Of a stretch of 64,000 nucleotides of DNA, positions 50,411 through 60,099 are shown piece by piece. The notes beneath the pieces were generated by a model that worked only from the letters and a program-made list of their open reading frames with translations, made no database searches and was not told the DNA's origin. Position 1 is the first letter of the stretch. Every line of letters begins with the position of its first letter. Origin of the DNA: an uncultured Steroidobacter sp. (GTDB taxonomy: Bacteria; Pseudomonadota; Gammaproteobacteria; Steroidobacterales; Steroidobacteraceae); NCBI GenBank assembly GCA_937864115.1, contig CALMII010000017.1:186001-250000 (forward strand), in the 5' to 3' direction. Made by a program: the position numbers and the translations under genes.

Positions 50411-52831
50411 TCAGCGCGAGCCGAAGGAGTAGCGGACGCTCAGGCCGAACTCCTGCAGCGGCGTCATGCTGGTCGTCATGTAAGGACCGGCCAGAGACTG
50501 ACCTGCGCCTCCGGCAGCCAGATTTCTGAAAGGAGTCGAAGCGGCCGCGCTGCCGCGATTCAGCACCAGTTGCTCATCCAGCACGTTCCGCGCGAAGAGG
50601 GACACTTCCCATGCACCATCGTTGCTGCGCAGACCCGCATACAGATTCAGCAGGCCATAGGAATCGACATCGTCATACTGGTTGTTCGGGTCCTGCTCGT
50701 TGCTCGTGTAGTACGAGTACAGGCCGCGACCGAAGATGTCGAGGGATGCAGTAACGGGGAAGGTGTACTCCGCCTGCAGCGTCGTCGTCCAGTCAGGCGC
50801 GAACGACATGCGGTCGTTCACCGAGCAGGAAGCGACGTCCTCTCCGGCAGGCAGAATCGCCTGAAGCTGCGCAAGGCTCGGGTTTGCCGGCGGGTTCAGG
50901 TCGGGAATGCCATCCTGATTGAAGTCGTTGCAGGCAACGACGCCATTGTCCATCTCGCCTTTTGCATAGGCGAAGTTCAGGCCGATATTGAACCGCTCGG
51001 TGGCCTGGATCGCGAGATCGACTTCAGCACCGTCGATCGTGCCGTCCACGTTGGCCATGAAGTTGAACTGACCCGGGACCGGGCTCGCCGGCTGCTGCCG
51101 ATTGACGTACCACACCTGCGGACCGCGATAGAGGAAGTTCTCGAAGTCCTGATGGAAGACGGACGCGTTCAGGCGCATGCGGCCGTCGAGGAAGTCAGCC
51201 TTGAAACCGACTTCGTAGGACGTCGAGTCTTCGGAGTCCAGCCGGGTGAACTCGGCAATGTTCGGCGTCACGGGCTCAGGATTGAAGATACCCACGACAT
51301 CCGGACCATCACGCCACGAGGTGCCGACGTTCGCATAGAGCATGAAGTCCTCGGTGAAGCGATGCGAGGCGGCGAGGTTCCAGACCGTGGGCTTCTCTTC
51401 GGCATCGAAGCTCTGCGCCGGCGTAGGCGCATTGTTCAGCGTCAGCGAACTCTCGGACTTGAAGATGATGTAACGCGCACCGCCGGAAATCTCGGTCTGG
51501 TCAGTCAGATGCCAGGTGAGATTGGCGAAGACGGACGTTTCTTCCGTGCTGCTGCGGCGCGAAATCGGAGTACCGAGCAAACCTCCCGGAGCGCCCGGAG
51601 GCAACGTCGGATTCGGCGGCACGCTGACGGGCATCAGCGTATACGGGCCGACCGGTATGGCGAACAACGTGTAGTTCGTCAGATCGCTGGGACTGCTGAA
51701 CTCCTGGTAGTACGCACCCACCGTGTAATCGAACCTGCCGGCGAGGCGCTCTTCGGACGCCAGGCGCAATTCGTGCGCCTTGCTCTCCGCCTGAGAGTGG
51801 AGGCTCTGCGCGAATCCCGGGGTGTTGGGCACGACACCGCCAAGATCCAGCGGCGACTGTGCCTGGACGTCAAGCTTGCTCCATGAGCCCACGTAGCTCA
51901 GCTTCTGGCCACCCAAACGCCAGTCGAGCTGGGCGGTCGCCATATCGATCTGCTGCGTCGTCGGACGCCCGCCGTCGGTGAAGACGCTGAGACGATCTTC
52001 CGGCCGGATCGTCTGTACGCCTGCAGGAGCCGTCGAACCATTCGCAAGGAAGAACGACGAGTACTGATCGAATGCCTTCAGATCGCGCTCGAGGTACTGA
52101 TACATGACATTCGCAGTGAAAACGTCGCCCGCCTCCCAGCGCAGCGAAGCGCGACCGCTCTTGGTTCTCTGCGAAGGCTTCTGACCGTCGGTGGTCTCGA
52201 CGTGATCGTATTCGTTCTCGTCGTAGATACCTGCGATGCGCAAAGCCAGGCTGTCCTGGATGATCGGCAGATTGATGGCCGCCTGGCCCTGGTAGGCATC
52301 CTGATCGGTGCCCAGGGCGCTCACATAACCGCCGAATTCGGAGACATCCGCCTGCTTGGTGGTAACGGTGATCGAGCCGGACGGGGAAGCACGGCCACGC
52401 AGCGTGCCCTGCGGGCCGCGCAGCACTTCGATCTGACCGATGTCGTACATCTGCTGGAACAGCAGGGCCGACTGGATCGGGCCGTCGTTCAGATAGAACT
52501 CGACGGTCGGCGTCGCACTGGATTCGACCTGGAATGAGGCGCCGCGGATCGTTGCAGCCGTCGTGTAACCGGTTGCACCACTGCTCATGGTCAGGCCGGG
52601 CACGATGGCCTGGACGTCGGTGAAGTTCTGGAAATTCAGCTTCGCAACGTCTTCGGCGGTTACGGCATCGACCGTCTGAGGAACGTCCTGCAGACTTTCT
52701 GCACGACGGCGTGCGGTCACCACCACTTCTTCCAGCTGGAAGCCGGCGCCGGCCGTGTCCTGAGCCGGCGTGCTGGTCGCGATGGCCAGCAGGCTCGAGC
52801 CCGTCAGTAACATCAATCTGCGAGTCTTCAT
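50411..52831 (-). CDS. TonB-dependent receptor, probable glycoside importer
   Basis: An 806-residue outer-membrane receptor. Signal peptide about 1-23 (ending PAQ), TonB-box-like LEEVVVTARRRAESLQDVPQ, plug motifs ATIRGASFQVESS and IEVLRGPQGTLRGRASPSGSITVTTK, and barrel end FGLSVRYSFGSR. Terminal residues SR after the aromatic F are slightly atypical. It is convergent with the EEP gene and next to the GMC/DUF1080 locus, so it probably supplies that pathway's substrate (inference). AAAGGGGG precedes ATG 52831; the open frame to 52930 is not supported. Confidence 0.92.
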   Translation of the reverse strand: MKTRRLMLLTGSSLLAIATSTPAQDTAGAGFQLEEVVVTARRRAESLQDVPQTVDAVTAEDVAKLNFQNFTDVQAIVPGLTMSSGATGYTTAATIRGASFQVESSATPTVEFYLNDGPIQSALLFQQMYDIGQIEVLRGPQGTLRGRASPSGSITVTTKQADVSEFGGYVSALGTDQDAYQGQAAINLPIIQDSLALRIAGIYDENEYDHVETTDGQKPSQRTKSGRASLRWEAGDVFTANVMYQYLERDLKAFDQYSSFFLANGSTAPAGVQTIRPEDRLSVFTDGGRPTTQQIDMATAQLDWRLGGQKLSYVGSWSKLDVQAQSPLDLGGVVPNTPGFAQSLHSQAESKAHELRLASEERLAGRFDYTVGAYYQEFSSPSDLTNYTLFAIPVGPYTLMPVSVPPNPTLPPGAPGGLLGTPISRRSSTEETSVFANLTWHLTDQTEISGGARYIIFKSESSLTLNNAPTPAQSFDAEEKPTVWNLAASHRFTEDFMLYANVGTSWRDGPDVVGIFNPEPVTPNIAEFTRLDSEDSTSYEVGFKADFLDGRMRLNASVFHQDFENFLYRGPQVWYVNRQQPASPVPGQFNFMANVDGTIDGAEVDLAIQATERFNIGLNFAYAKGEMDNGVVACNDFNQDGIPDLNPPANPSLAQLQAILPAGEDVASCSVNDRMSFAPDWTTTLQAEYTFPVTASLDIFGRGLYSYYTSNEQDPNNQYDDVDSYGLLNLYAGLRSNDGAWEVSLFARNVLDEQLVLNRGSAAASTPFRNLAAGGAGQSLAGPYMTTSMTPLQEFGLSVRYSFGSR

Positions 52832-53479
52832 GGGTGTCCCCCTTTGATAACGATCAACCCATCCGAGGAAAAAACGTTGACTAGCGCCTGCACTGCGCCG
52901 CCGACACGGCCGGTGCGTCGTTGCGGGCACATCGAAATGGAATCTGCTGGACTGCGCCGGCTGGCGATGTCCGCGAACAGTACGAATCGGACATCGAGCC
53001 GCATCGTTACGGCGATGCGATCAGTTGAACTGGACGCGGCGCGAGAGTCGGGAACGGCATGGCGGAAATGGACAGGGCCCGCTGGACACCTGTAGCCGCC
53101 GGCACACGCAGCTCGCCGTTGATTTTCAGCACCGTCGCCTGCCCCCGCCTGATGACCGCAGCACTACTTTATGAGTACGTTGCCGTCTGCGGCATCGATG
53201 GCACGTAGACAACTCAACTACTCTTCTTGGACTGCGATTAGTTTCCAATTTATCAACAGCGGTGTCTAGTACCTCACCGGGCTTTTTCCGTTCGAGTAAT
53301 GAAACCCTGCTGTTTCAGGCATATTTCACCGTTGACAGGCAGGTCCGCACGGCAACGCACTGCCACAAAGGCAGCGAACGGCTCACGCTTGTTTGGCAGT
53401 GCAAAAACGATGCATCCACGCCACAGCCGCATCCGGGAGGACGCGAGCGAACGCAGATGCGGAAACGGCGACCGTGTCC
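52832..53479. other. 648-bp stretch without a convincing gene
   Basis: This lies between the TonB receptor start and the end of the histidine kinase gene, both on the minus strand. The short open frames here have no recognisable domains. The part from about 53150 to 53340 is less GC-rich than its surroundings and holds the 12-mer CAACAGCGGTGT. It probably contains the receptor promoter and a leader. Nothing else is identifiable. Confidence 0.6.
53254..53265. promoter_or_regulatory. Candidate LacI-type operator upstream of the TonB receptor
   Basis: CAACAGCGGTGT, identical to the 12-mer at 39723-39734, in the AT-richer part of the gap about 420 bases upstream of the receptor start. The distance is large for direct repression of that gene. 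Confidence 0.35.
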
Positions 53480-56400
53480 TTACGGCTTGTCGAGCAGATC
53501 GCGAATCCTCTGCCCCAGTTGCTCGAACGTGAAGGGCTTGCCGATGAGCTGCACACCCGAATCCAGCCGTCCGTGATGGACGATGGCATTGCGCGAATAG
53601 CCCGTCGTGTAGAGCACACGCAGGTCGGGTCGCAGTTCGCGCGCCGCGTCCGAGAGGATCTTGCCCGACTTGCCGGGAAGCACGACGTCGGTGAACAGCA
53701 GGTCGACGCGGGCTGACGTCTGCAATATCGCCAGCGCACTTTCCGCATCGCCGACCTCGAGCACGTGATAGCCGAGTTCCGCCAGCACCATCGTGCTGTA
53801 GCTGCGTACGTCGGCATTGTCCTCGACGACCAGAATCACTTCCTCGCGGCTCGCGCGCGGCACTTCGACGCTCGGCACCGGCGCGACGACGGGGGCGCCG
53901 CCGTGATAGCGCGGGAAGTACAGCTTCACGGTCGTGCCCTGCCCGACTTCGCTGTAGATCGTGACGTGGCCGCCGGATTGCTTGACGAAGCCGTACACCA
54001 TGCTGAGGCCGAGACCCGTGCCGCGCCCCACGTCCTTCGTCGTGAAGAACGGCTCGAAGGCGCGCGCCAGCACGTCCTGCGACATTCCCGAACCGGTATC
54101 GCTGACCGCCACCATGACGTATTGCCCGGGAATCACTTCCGCATCGGTGGCCGCGTATCGTTCATCGAGATCGGTGTTGGCGGTTTCGATCGTGAGCTTG
54201 CCGCCGTTTTCCATCGCATCGCGCGCGTTCACCGCGAGATTGACGATGGCACTTTCGATCTGGTTCTGATCCACCTCGGCCAGCCACAGCCGCGGCGCGA
54301 GAATGCCTTCGAGTTCGATGGTTTCGCCGAGCGTGCGATGCAGCAGCTCGGTCATGTCGCGTACCAGGACGTTCAGGTCCAGCGGCTTCGGATCGAGCGG
54401 CTGGCGGCGGGAGAAGGCCAGCAGGCGCGAGGTGAGATGCGCCGCACGCTGCGCACCCTGCAGGGCCATGTCGGCCGCGCGGCGAATGCGCGCCTCGTCC
54501 GTGGCCGGACTCGAACGACGGATGGTATCCAGGCCACCGATGATGACGGTCAGCAGATTGTTGAAGTCGTGCGCGACGCCGCCGGTCAGCTGACCGACGG
54601 CTTCCATCTTCTGCGCCTGTCGCAATGCCTCTTCTGCGCGCGTGCGCTCGGCGACTTCGTCCCGGACGCGCTTCTCCAGCGTTGCGTTCAACAGCTGCAG
54701 TTCGTTTTCTGCGCGCCGCCGCTGCACCAGCTCGCGCTGCGCCGCCTGCACGAGCCGCGCATTCTCCATCGCGACCGCCGCGGAGGCCGCGAGGCCCAGA
54801 ATGAGTTCCTCCGTCTCAGCACCGAATCGCCCGGTCTGCGCGTGACCGAAGAACAGTCCGCCGAGCACTTCGCCGCTCGTGGATTTCACGGGCACTGCCA
54901 GATAGCTGCGCACCGGCAGATGTCCGGGCGGCATGCCGCGATAGGGCTCGCTGCGGCCGTAGCGGGGATCGCGCGTGATGTCGTCGGCGCGAACGACGCC
55001 CACGCCGTCGAACGTGGGTCCGAACACCGCCGTCTTGCGCGGCATGGGAAATTTCGCGAACGATTCCGGCGCCGCGCCCGACAGCGTGTACAGGGTGTAG
55101 CGCTCGCCGGCCGCGTCGATGACGTTGTAGAAGAACGCGCCGAACTGCGCGCCGATCAGTTCGACGCCCGCATCGGTGATCGCCTGCACCACCGACTCGG
55201 TCTTGAGTTCGCCGGCGATGATGGCGGCGACCCGGTTGAGCACTTCGAGCGCGCGCTGCTGCTCGCGCATCTGTGCTTCGGCGGCTTTCTCCTGCGTGAG
55301 ATCGATCAGCACGCCGGTGAAATTCCGTTCGCCCGACGGCAGCGTTTCGATCTGGCCGCGCGACAGTACGGTGCGCGGTCCGTCGGCGGCCAGAACTCGA
55401 TACTCCGCTTCGAACGGCGCGCCCGTCTCCACGGTCTTCGTCACCAGCGCTGCGGTACGTTCGCGATCGTCGGGATGCACGCCTTCGAAGAACGTCGCGA
55501 GCGGCAGGCCGTCGGCCGCGGCTTCGATGCCGACGCCGAACGCGTCCGCGAGCTGGCCGTAGATGCTGAGGCGATCCGTGGACACGTTCCATTCGTAGAC
55601 GGCCACCCTTCCGGTCGCGAGCGCGCGGGACAGTCGCTCCTGACTGATCAGGCGCTGCTGTTCGCTCTGCATGATTGCGCGCGCCGCATCGCGCCGGATG
55701 GCGGCCATCTCGATGTTCGTGTGAATGCGCGCCAGCAGTTCACGGGCGACGAACGGTTTCACCAGATAGTCGTCGGCGCCCGCCTCGATGCCTTCGGACT
55801 TCGCTTCGTCGGCGGCACGCGCCGAGAGCATGATGACGGGGATGCTCGCCAGGCGCGCGTCGCTGCGAATGGCGCGCAACAGCCCGAAACCATCCAGGTT
55901 GGGCATCATCACGTCGGCGAGAATGAGATCGAAATTCCCCGCGCGCGCCCGTTGCAGCGCCTGCTGCCCGTCCACCGCGGTTTCGACCAGGTATCCCTGC
56001 GTGCCCAGCAGCCGGGTCACGTAATCGCGCATGTCCGCGTTGTCGTCGGCGAGCAGGATCCTGCGGCTGGGCTGATGCGATGGAGTGGTCTGCGGCGGCG
56101 CGATGTCGGGGGCTTCGTGAACCCAGCGCAGCGCTTCTTCGACGAAGGGCAGCGCTTTCACTGCAGTCGGTCCGCTGCGCTCCTGACGCAGCTTGTCGGC
56201 GGGCAGATGCGCCGTGCCGAAAGGCAGGCTGACGCTGAAAGTCGTACCGCGACCGAGTTCGCTGCGCACCGACACGTCGCCGCCATGCAGCCGGACGAGT
56301 TGCTGCACCAGCGCGAGCCCGATGCCCGAGCCCTCGAAGCTGCGTCCCTGTGCGCCTTCGACGCGGTGGAAGCGTTCGAACAGTCGCGGGATTTCGGTTT

Positions 56401-57940
56401 CCGGCACGCCGATGCCGGTATCCGTCACGCAGACGACTGCGTTGCGGCGGTCGGTCGTCGTATCGACGGTCAGCGTGATGCCGCCGTTCAAGGTGAACTT
56501 GAACGCATTCGACAGCAGGTTCAGCAGCACTTTTTCCCACAGGTCGGGATCGACGTGGACGCGCTCGGGCAGGGCTCGCGCATCGACCGTCAGCGCAAGA
56601 CCCGCCTTCTCGATGGCCGAACGAAAGCTCGAGGCGATCTCCGCACTGAACGAAGCCAGATCGACCGGCTCGTAGAAGGCATTCATCCGGCCCGCTTCGA
56701 GGCGGGCGAAGTCGAGGAGGCTGTTCACCAGTCGCAGCAGCCGCATGCCGTTGCGATGCGCCACCTGCGCCTGCGTGCGCGCCATCTCTTCCGAGAACGC
56801 CGGCGTCGCCAGCAGCTCCTCCAGCGGACCGAGCATCAGCGTCAGAGGGGTACGGAATTCATGGCTGACGTTGGAGAAGAAGGTCGTCTTGGCATGATCG
56901 ATCGCGGCGAGGGCTTCGGCGCGCTTGCGCTCCTGCTCGAAGCCGCGCGCATTCGCCAGCGCTCCGGCAATCTGGCCCGCGAGCAGGCTGACGAAATCGC
57001 GATAGCCGTTGTCGACGCGACGATGCGGATTGGCCGCAGCGACCAGAAATCCCGCGGCCCGCGTCGCGCCGGGCTCGGCGATCGGCGCCAGCAATGCCGC
57101 ATTCGGCCGCAGCTGCCACGCACCGCTGGGCACTGCCGCGAATTTCTCGCCGAGATCCGGCACGACCACGACGGAATCGGTGCCCTGGATCGCGCCCAGC
57201 GCCCACGGATGCCGGCCGGTCTCGATCTCGAGCGGCGCAGCGGGATGGCCTGCATCGATGCCGGAAGAGGCGACCAGCGTCGCGCTGTCGCTCTCGTCGT
57301 CGAACAGGTAGACGGCGGTGAACGGCAGATCCTGCAGGTTGTCGCCGAGTTCGTCCTGCACCGCGCGAAACAGCTGCGCCTGCGCCGATGTCTGCGACAG
57401 TGCAGAGGCGAGCTTGCGCAGCGTCGCGAGCCGTCGCGCACCGATGACCCGCTCCGTCTCTTCCACGACCACGCAGAGCAGCCCGGCGATGGAGCCGTCG
57501 TCGTCGAACAGCGGGCTGTAGGAGAACGTGTGGTACGTCTCCTCGGAAAAACCGCTGCGCTCCAGGAACAGCAGCATGCCTTCGTTGTAGGTGGCCTCGC
57601 CCGTCGTCATGACCTGATCGACGAGCGGCCCCACCTCCGGCCAGATCTCGCGCCAGACGACCGAGGCCGGCTGTCCGAGCGCCCACGGATGCTTCTCTCC
57701 CAGCGTCGGCCGGTAGGCGTCGTTATAGAAGAAGGCGAGATCCCTGCCCCAACCCATCCACATCTGATAGCGGGACGTCAGCAGGATGCGAACCATGGAG
57801 CGCAGGCTTTGCGGCCAGTCCCCCGGCGCGCCGATCGACGTCGCGCGCCAGTCGCACCTGCGCATGTGCTCGGCCAGAGGTCCGCCGCCGATGAACAGAT
57901 CCGAACCTTCGTCGCTCGAAGACGGTCGCTGCGGATCCAA
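53480..57940 (-). CDS. Double hybrid sensor histidine kinase/response regulator
   Basis: A 1486-residue cytoplasmic-looking signalling protein with two complete kinase cores. In order: PAS-like region (about 30-165), GAF (about 180-335), first HisKA with His360 (SHEFRTP) and ATPase (NLLSNAFKFT, DTGIGV, GSGIGLAL; to about 575). Then a receiver with Asp676 (LILADVMMP), PAS (about 765-885), GAF (about 895-1065), a second HisKA with His1124 (GVAHDFNNLL) and ATPase (to about 1345), and a C-terminal receiver with Asp1418 (LLFTDVVLPG). No transmembrane helix is apparent, so it senses soluble signals via PAS/GAF. Output is presumably to another receiver or phosphotransfer protein. It is divergent from the Nudix gene. 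Confidence 0.93.
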   Translation of the reverse strand: MDPQRPSSSDEGSDLFIGGGPLAEHMRRCDWRATSIGAPGDWPQSLRSMVRILLTSRYQMWMGWGRDLAFFYNDAYRPTLGEKHPWALGQPASVVWREIWPEVGPLVDQVMTTGEATYNEGMLLFLERSGFSEETYHTFSYSPLFDDDGSIAGLLCVVVEETERVIGARRLATLRKLASALSQTSAQAQLFRAVQDELGDNLQDLPFTAVYLFDDESDSATLVASSGIDAGHPAAPLEIETGRHPWALGAIQGTDSVVVVPDLGEKFAAVPSGAWQLRPNAALLAPIAEPGATRAAGFLVAAANPHRRVDNGYRDFVSLLAGQIAGALANARGFEQERKRAEALAAIDHAKTTFFSNVSHEFRTPLTLMLGPLEELLATPAFSEEMARTQAQVAHRNGMRLLRLVNSLLDFARLEAGRMNAFYEPVDLASFSAEIASSFRSAIEKAGLALTVDARALPERVHVDPDLWEKVLLNLLSNAFKFTLNGGITLTVDTTTDRRNAVVCVTDTGIGVPETEIPRLFERFHRVEGAQGRSFEGSGIGLALVQQLVRLHGGDVSVRSELGRGTTFSVSLPFGTAHLPADKLRQERSGPTAVKALPFVEEALRWVHEAPDIAPPQTTPSHQPSRRILLADDNADMRDYVTRLLGTQGYLVETAVDGQQALQRARAGNFDLILADVMMPNLDGFGLLRAIRSDARLASIPVIMLSARAADEAKSEGIEAGADDYLVKPFVARELLARIHTNIEMAAIRRDAARAIMQSEQQRLISQERLSRALATGRVAVYEWNVSTDRLSIYGQLADAFGVGIEAAADGLPLATFFEGVHPDDRERTAALVTKTVETGAPFEAEYRVLAADGPRTVLSRGQIETLPSGERNFTGVLIDLTQEKAAEAQMREQQRALEVLNRVAAIIAGELKTESVVQAITDAGVELIGAQFGAFFYNVIDAAGERYTLYTLSGAAPESFAKFPMPRKTAVFGPTFDGVGVVRADDITRDPRYGRSEPYRGMPPGHLPVRSYLAVPVKSTSGEVLGGLFFGHAQTGRFGAETEELILGLAASAAVAMENARLVQAAQRELVQRRRAENELQLLNATLEKRVRDEVAERTRAEEALRQAQKMEAVGQLTGGVAHDFNNLLTVIIGGLDTIRRSSPATDEARIRRAADMALQGAQRAAHLTSRLLAFSRRQPLDPKPLDLNVLVRDMTELLHRTLGETIELEGILAPRLWLAEVDQNQIESAIVNLAVNARDAMENGGKLTIETANTDLDERYAATDAEVIPGQYVMVAVSDTGSGMSQDVLARAFEPFFTTKDVGRGTGLGLSMVYGFVKQSGGHVTIYSEVGQGTTVKLYFPRYHGGAPVVAPVPSVEVPRASREEVILVVEDNADVRSYSTMVLAELGYHVLEVGDAESALAILQTSARVDLLFTDVVLPGKSGKILSDAARELRPDLRVLYTTGYSRNAIVHHGRLDSGVQLIGKPFTFEQLGQRIRDLLDKP

Positions 57941-58130
57941 GTCGCACCTCGGAAACCTTCTTGTTGGAATGGGAGGCGATCGTCTGGTGAACGATCACAG
58001 GCTGAGAATCGCCGTGCTGAACGCACCTGGCGGCAGCGCGGTTCCAGGACGAGGCTCGTCCGGCCGGCTCGTCAATGTCGCGGCCCGGATGAAGTTGCTA
58101 CCATCGCGGCGTGCACCTGCTCCATCGCCA

Positions 58131-58691
58131 ATGAAGTTCTGTTCCGCCTGCGGCGCCCCCGTCGAACGTCTGATTCCGGACGGCGATCATCTGCCGCGCG
58201 CCGTCTGCACGGCCTGCAAGACCATCCACTATGAGAACCCGCGCATCATCGCGGGATGCGTCCCCGAGTGGCAGGGCAAGATCCTGTTGTGCAGACGCGC
58301 GATCGAACCGCGGCGCGGCTACTGGACGATCCCCGCCGGCTTCATGGAAAACGGCGAAGCATTGCAGGACGGCGCGGCGCGGGAAGCGATGGAGGAAGCG
58401 CTCGCCAATGTCGAGATCGGTTCGCTGCTCGCCATCGTCAACGTGATTCGCGCGCACCAGGTGCACATCATGTTCCGGGCGCGGCTGCTCGATACCAACT
58501 TCGGCGTCGGGCCCGAAAGCCTGGAAACGCAGCTCTACGACGAAGCCGACATTCCGTGGCACGACATGGCGTTCCTCAGCGTCGACTTCGCACTGCGGCG
58601 CTACCTGGAGGATCGCCGTGCCGGACGCGAAGGCGTGCATTCCCGCGACATCGACTGGCAGGACGGCAGGATCATTACCCGGGATCGGTGA
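58131..58691 (+). CDS. Nudix hydrolase with zinc ribbon
   Basis: A 186-residue protein. An N-terminal zinc ribbon (Cys4, Cys7, Cys26, Cys29) precedes the Nudix box [21 protein letters not shown], which has the full G-x5-E-x7-RE-x2-E-E pattern. It resembles NudC-like or ADP-ribose pyrophosphatase-type Nudix enzymes with an N-terminal ribbon; the substrate is not fixed. ATG 58131 starts the ribbon; the frame is open upstream to 57786 but would run into the promoter region shared with the divergent kinase. fdxA follows 88 bp downstream. Confidence 0.92.
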   Translation: MKFCSACGAPVERLIPDGDHLPRAVCTACKTIHYENPRIIAGCVPEWQGKILLCRRAIEPRRGYWTIPAGFMENGEALQDGAAREAMEEALANVEIGSLLAIVNVIRAHQVHIMFRARLLDTNFGVGPESLETQLYDEADIPWHDMAFLSVDFALRRYLEDRRAGREGVHSRDIDWQDGRIITRDR

Positions 58692-58779
58692 CGGGTTCGG
58701 CTTCTATCGCCCGCCCCTCTTTGGCACAATACCGGCCGTTCGCAGCGGCATTCGCCGCATTCCCCGGCCGGAGTCATCG

Positions 58780-59103
58780 ATGACCTTTGTCGTCACAGAG
58801 AATTGCATCAAGTGTAAGTACACGGACTGTGTCGAGGTCTGTCCGGTCGACTGCTTCCATGTCGGTCCCAACTTCCTGGTGATCGATCCGGACGAATGCA
58901 TCGACTGCACGCTGTGCGAACCCGAATGCCCTGCCGAAGCGATCTTCTCCGAGGAAGAGCTGCCAGCCGGCCAGGAACACTTCAAGCAGCTCAACGCCGA
59001 ACTCGCCAAGAGCTGGCCCGTGATCACGGAGCGCGAGCCCGCACCCGCAGACGCCAAGGAGTGGGACGGCAAGCCCGACAAGCTGAAGCTGCTCGAACGC
59101 TGA
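58780..59103 (+). CDS. fdxA: Ferredoxin, 7Fe-8S type (FdxA)
   Basis: A 107-residue bacterial ferredoxin with one [3Fe-4S] and one [4Fe-4S] cluster. Cysteines lie at 9, 12, 17, 21, 25 and 40, 43, 46, 50, as in Azotobacter ferredoxin I-type proteins. The length and the C-terminal extension after residue 60 match the proteobacterial FdxA family. It is a small cytoplasmic electron carrier. A strong bidirectional terminator follows. Confidence 0.95.
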   Translation: MTFVVTENCIKCKYTDCVEVCPVDCFHVGPNFLVIDPDECIDCTLCEPECPAEAIFSEEELPAGQEHFKQLNAELAKSWPVITEREPAPADAKEWDGKPDKLKLLER

Positions 59104-59124
59104 TCCGCAGGACATCGCGCCCAC

Positions 59125-59156
59125 AAAAAAAGCCCGCATTTCTGCGGGCTTTTTTT
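59125..59156. terminator. Bidirectional rho-independent terminator (fdxA/dsbC)
   Basis: AAAAAAAGCCCGC - ATTTCT - GCGGGCTTTTTTT: a GC-rich stem flanked by an A-run and a T-run, functional in both directions. It lies between the convergent fdxA and dsbC genes. Confidence 0.93.
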
Positions 59157-59182
59157 CGATCCGGGCCGACCGGATTACTTGA

Positions 59183-59929
59183 TCACTTGGTCTTCGTCGC
59201 CGCGACCTTCAACTGGTCGAGCTGTTTGACCATGTCTTTCGGCGGCAGATAGCCGCCGATGTAATCGCCGGACGGCGTGAAGATGGCCGGCGTACCTTGC
59301 ACGCCCATTTCCTCGCCGAGTTCGTACTGCTTGGCGACCGGCGTCGCCGCACACTTGGCGTCTACCGACTGTCCCTGCTTCGCCTTGGTGATCGCACCGT
59401 TGCGATCCTTGGAGCACCAGACGGCCTCCATCTTCGCCCAGTCATCCGTGCCCGGACCGGCCCGCGGATAGGCCAGGTAACGCACCCGCACGCCGAGTTT
59501 GTTGAGCTGGTCGATCTCGCCGTGCAGCTTGCGGCAATACCCGCACTCGACATCGGTGAAAACGGTAATCGTGTACTTCGCCGCCGCCGGACCGAACACG
59601 ATCATGTCGCGCTCATCCAGCCTGGCGAGCGCCTTGCTGCGCGACACGGCGCGACCGGCCTCGGTGAGGTTCGTGCGTGTCTCGACTTCGTACAGATCGC
59701 CGCTGAAGAGGAATTTGCCGTCCGCGCTGACGTAGGCGGTGTCGGCGCCCATGCCGACTTCATACACGCCCTGGACCGGCGAGGGCCTGATCTGATCCGG
59801 CTTCACGCCCGGGAATTTGGCTGCGATGGCTGTGCGTGCCTCCGCTACCTTGTCCGTGTCCGCCGCAAGCACACAGGTGCTCATCGCGAACAGCAGCAAT
59901 GCACTCAGTCGACCGATCAGTTTGCTCAT
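59183..59929 (-). CDS. dsbC: Thiol:disulfide isomerase DsbC
   Basis: A 248-residue periplasmic protein. The signal peptide (about 1-22, ending LAA) is followed by an N-terminal dimerisation domain (about 30-90), a linker, and a thioredoxin-fold domain with the active site CGYC (Cys129-Cys132) and a cis-Pro in GVQGTPAIF. It corrects wrong disulfides in exported proteins, useful here given the many secreted Cys-containing enzymes. It is downstream of xerD, the same order as in many gammaproteobacteria. ATG 59929 is chosen for the signal peptide. Confidence 0.94.
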   Translation of the reverse strand: MSKLIGRLSALLLFAMSTCVLAADTDKVAEARTAIAAKFPGVKPDQIRPSPVQGVYEVGMGADTAYVSADGKFLFSGDLYEVETRTNLTEAGRAVSRSKALARLDERDMIVFGPAAAKYTITVFTDVECGYCRKLHGEIDQLNKLGVRVRYLAYPRAGPGTDDWAKMEAVWCSKDRNGAITKAKQGQSVDAKCAATPVAKQYELGEEMGVQGTPAIFTPSGDYIGGYLPPKDMVKQLDQLKVAATKTK

Positions 59930-60099
59930 CGACACTCCAGGGGGAAGCGGACGCATCGGTTGGATGCCAAAGCGCCGCGGAGGTTCACTCGCGCGCTCGG
60001 GGGCGGCAGTCTAGCAGGGATGCCACCGCTTTCGACGGCAGGGAGAAGACCCGGGGAGGACCGATCCCTCGCAGGCATCGGCCGAAGCGACGGCGCGGC

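Noticed and set aside
52867-52884. AAAACGTT-containing site near the 50-kb TonB receptor as an eighth xylan operator
   Set aside because: Only the centre matches; neither half-site resembles TGGAAA or TTTACA, and the receptor belongs to another locus.
53765-58234. 1489-codon open frame antisense to the histidine kinase gene
   Set aside because: It follows from the high GC content and codon bias of the real gene; it has no recognisable domains, is rich in Arg, His and Ala, and no ribosome-binding context.
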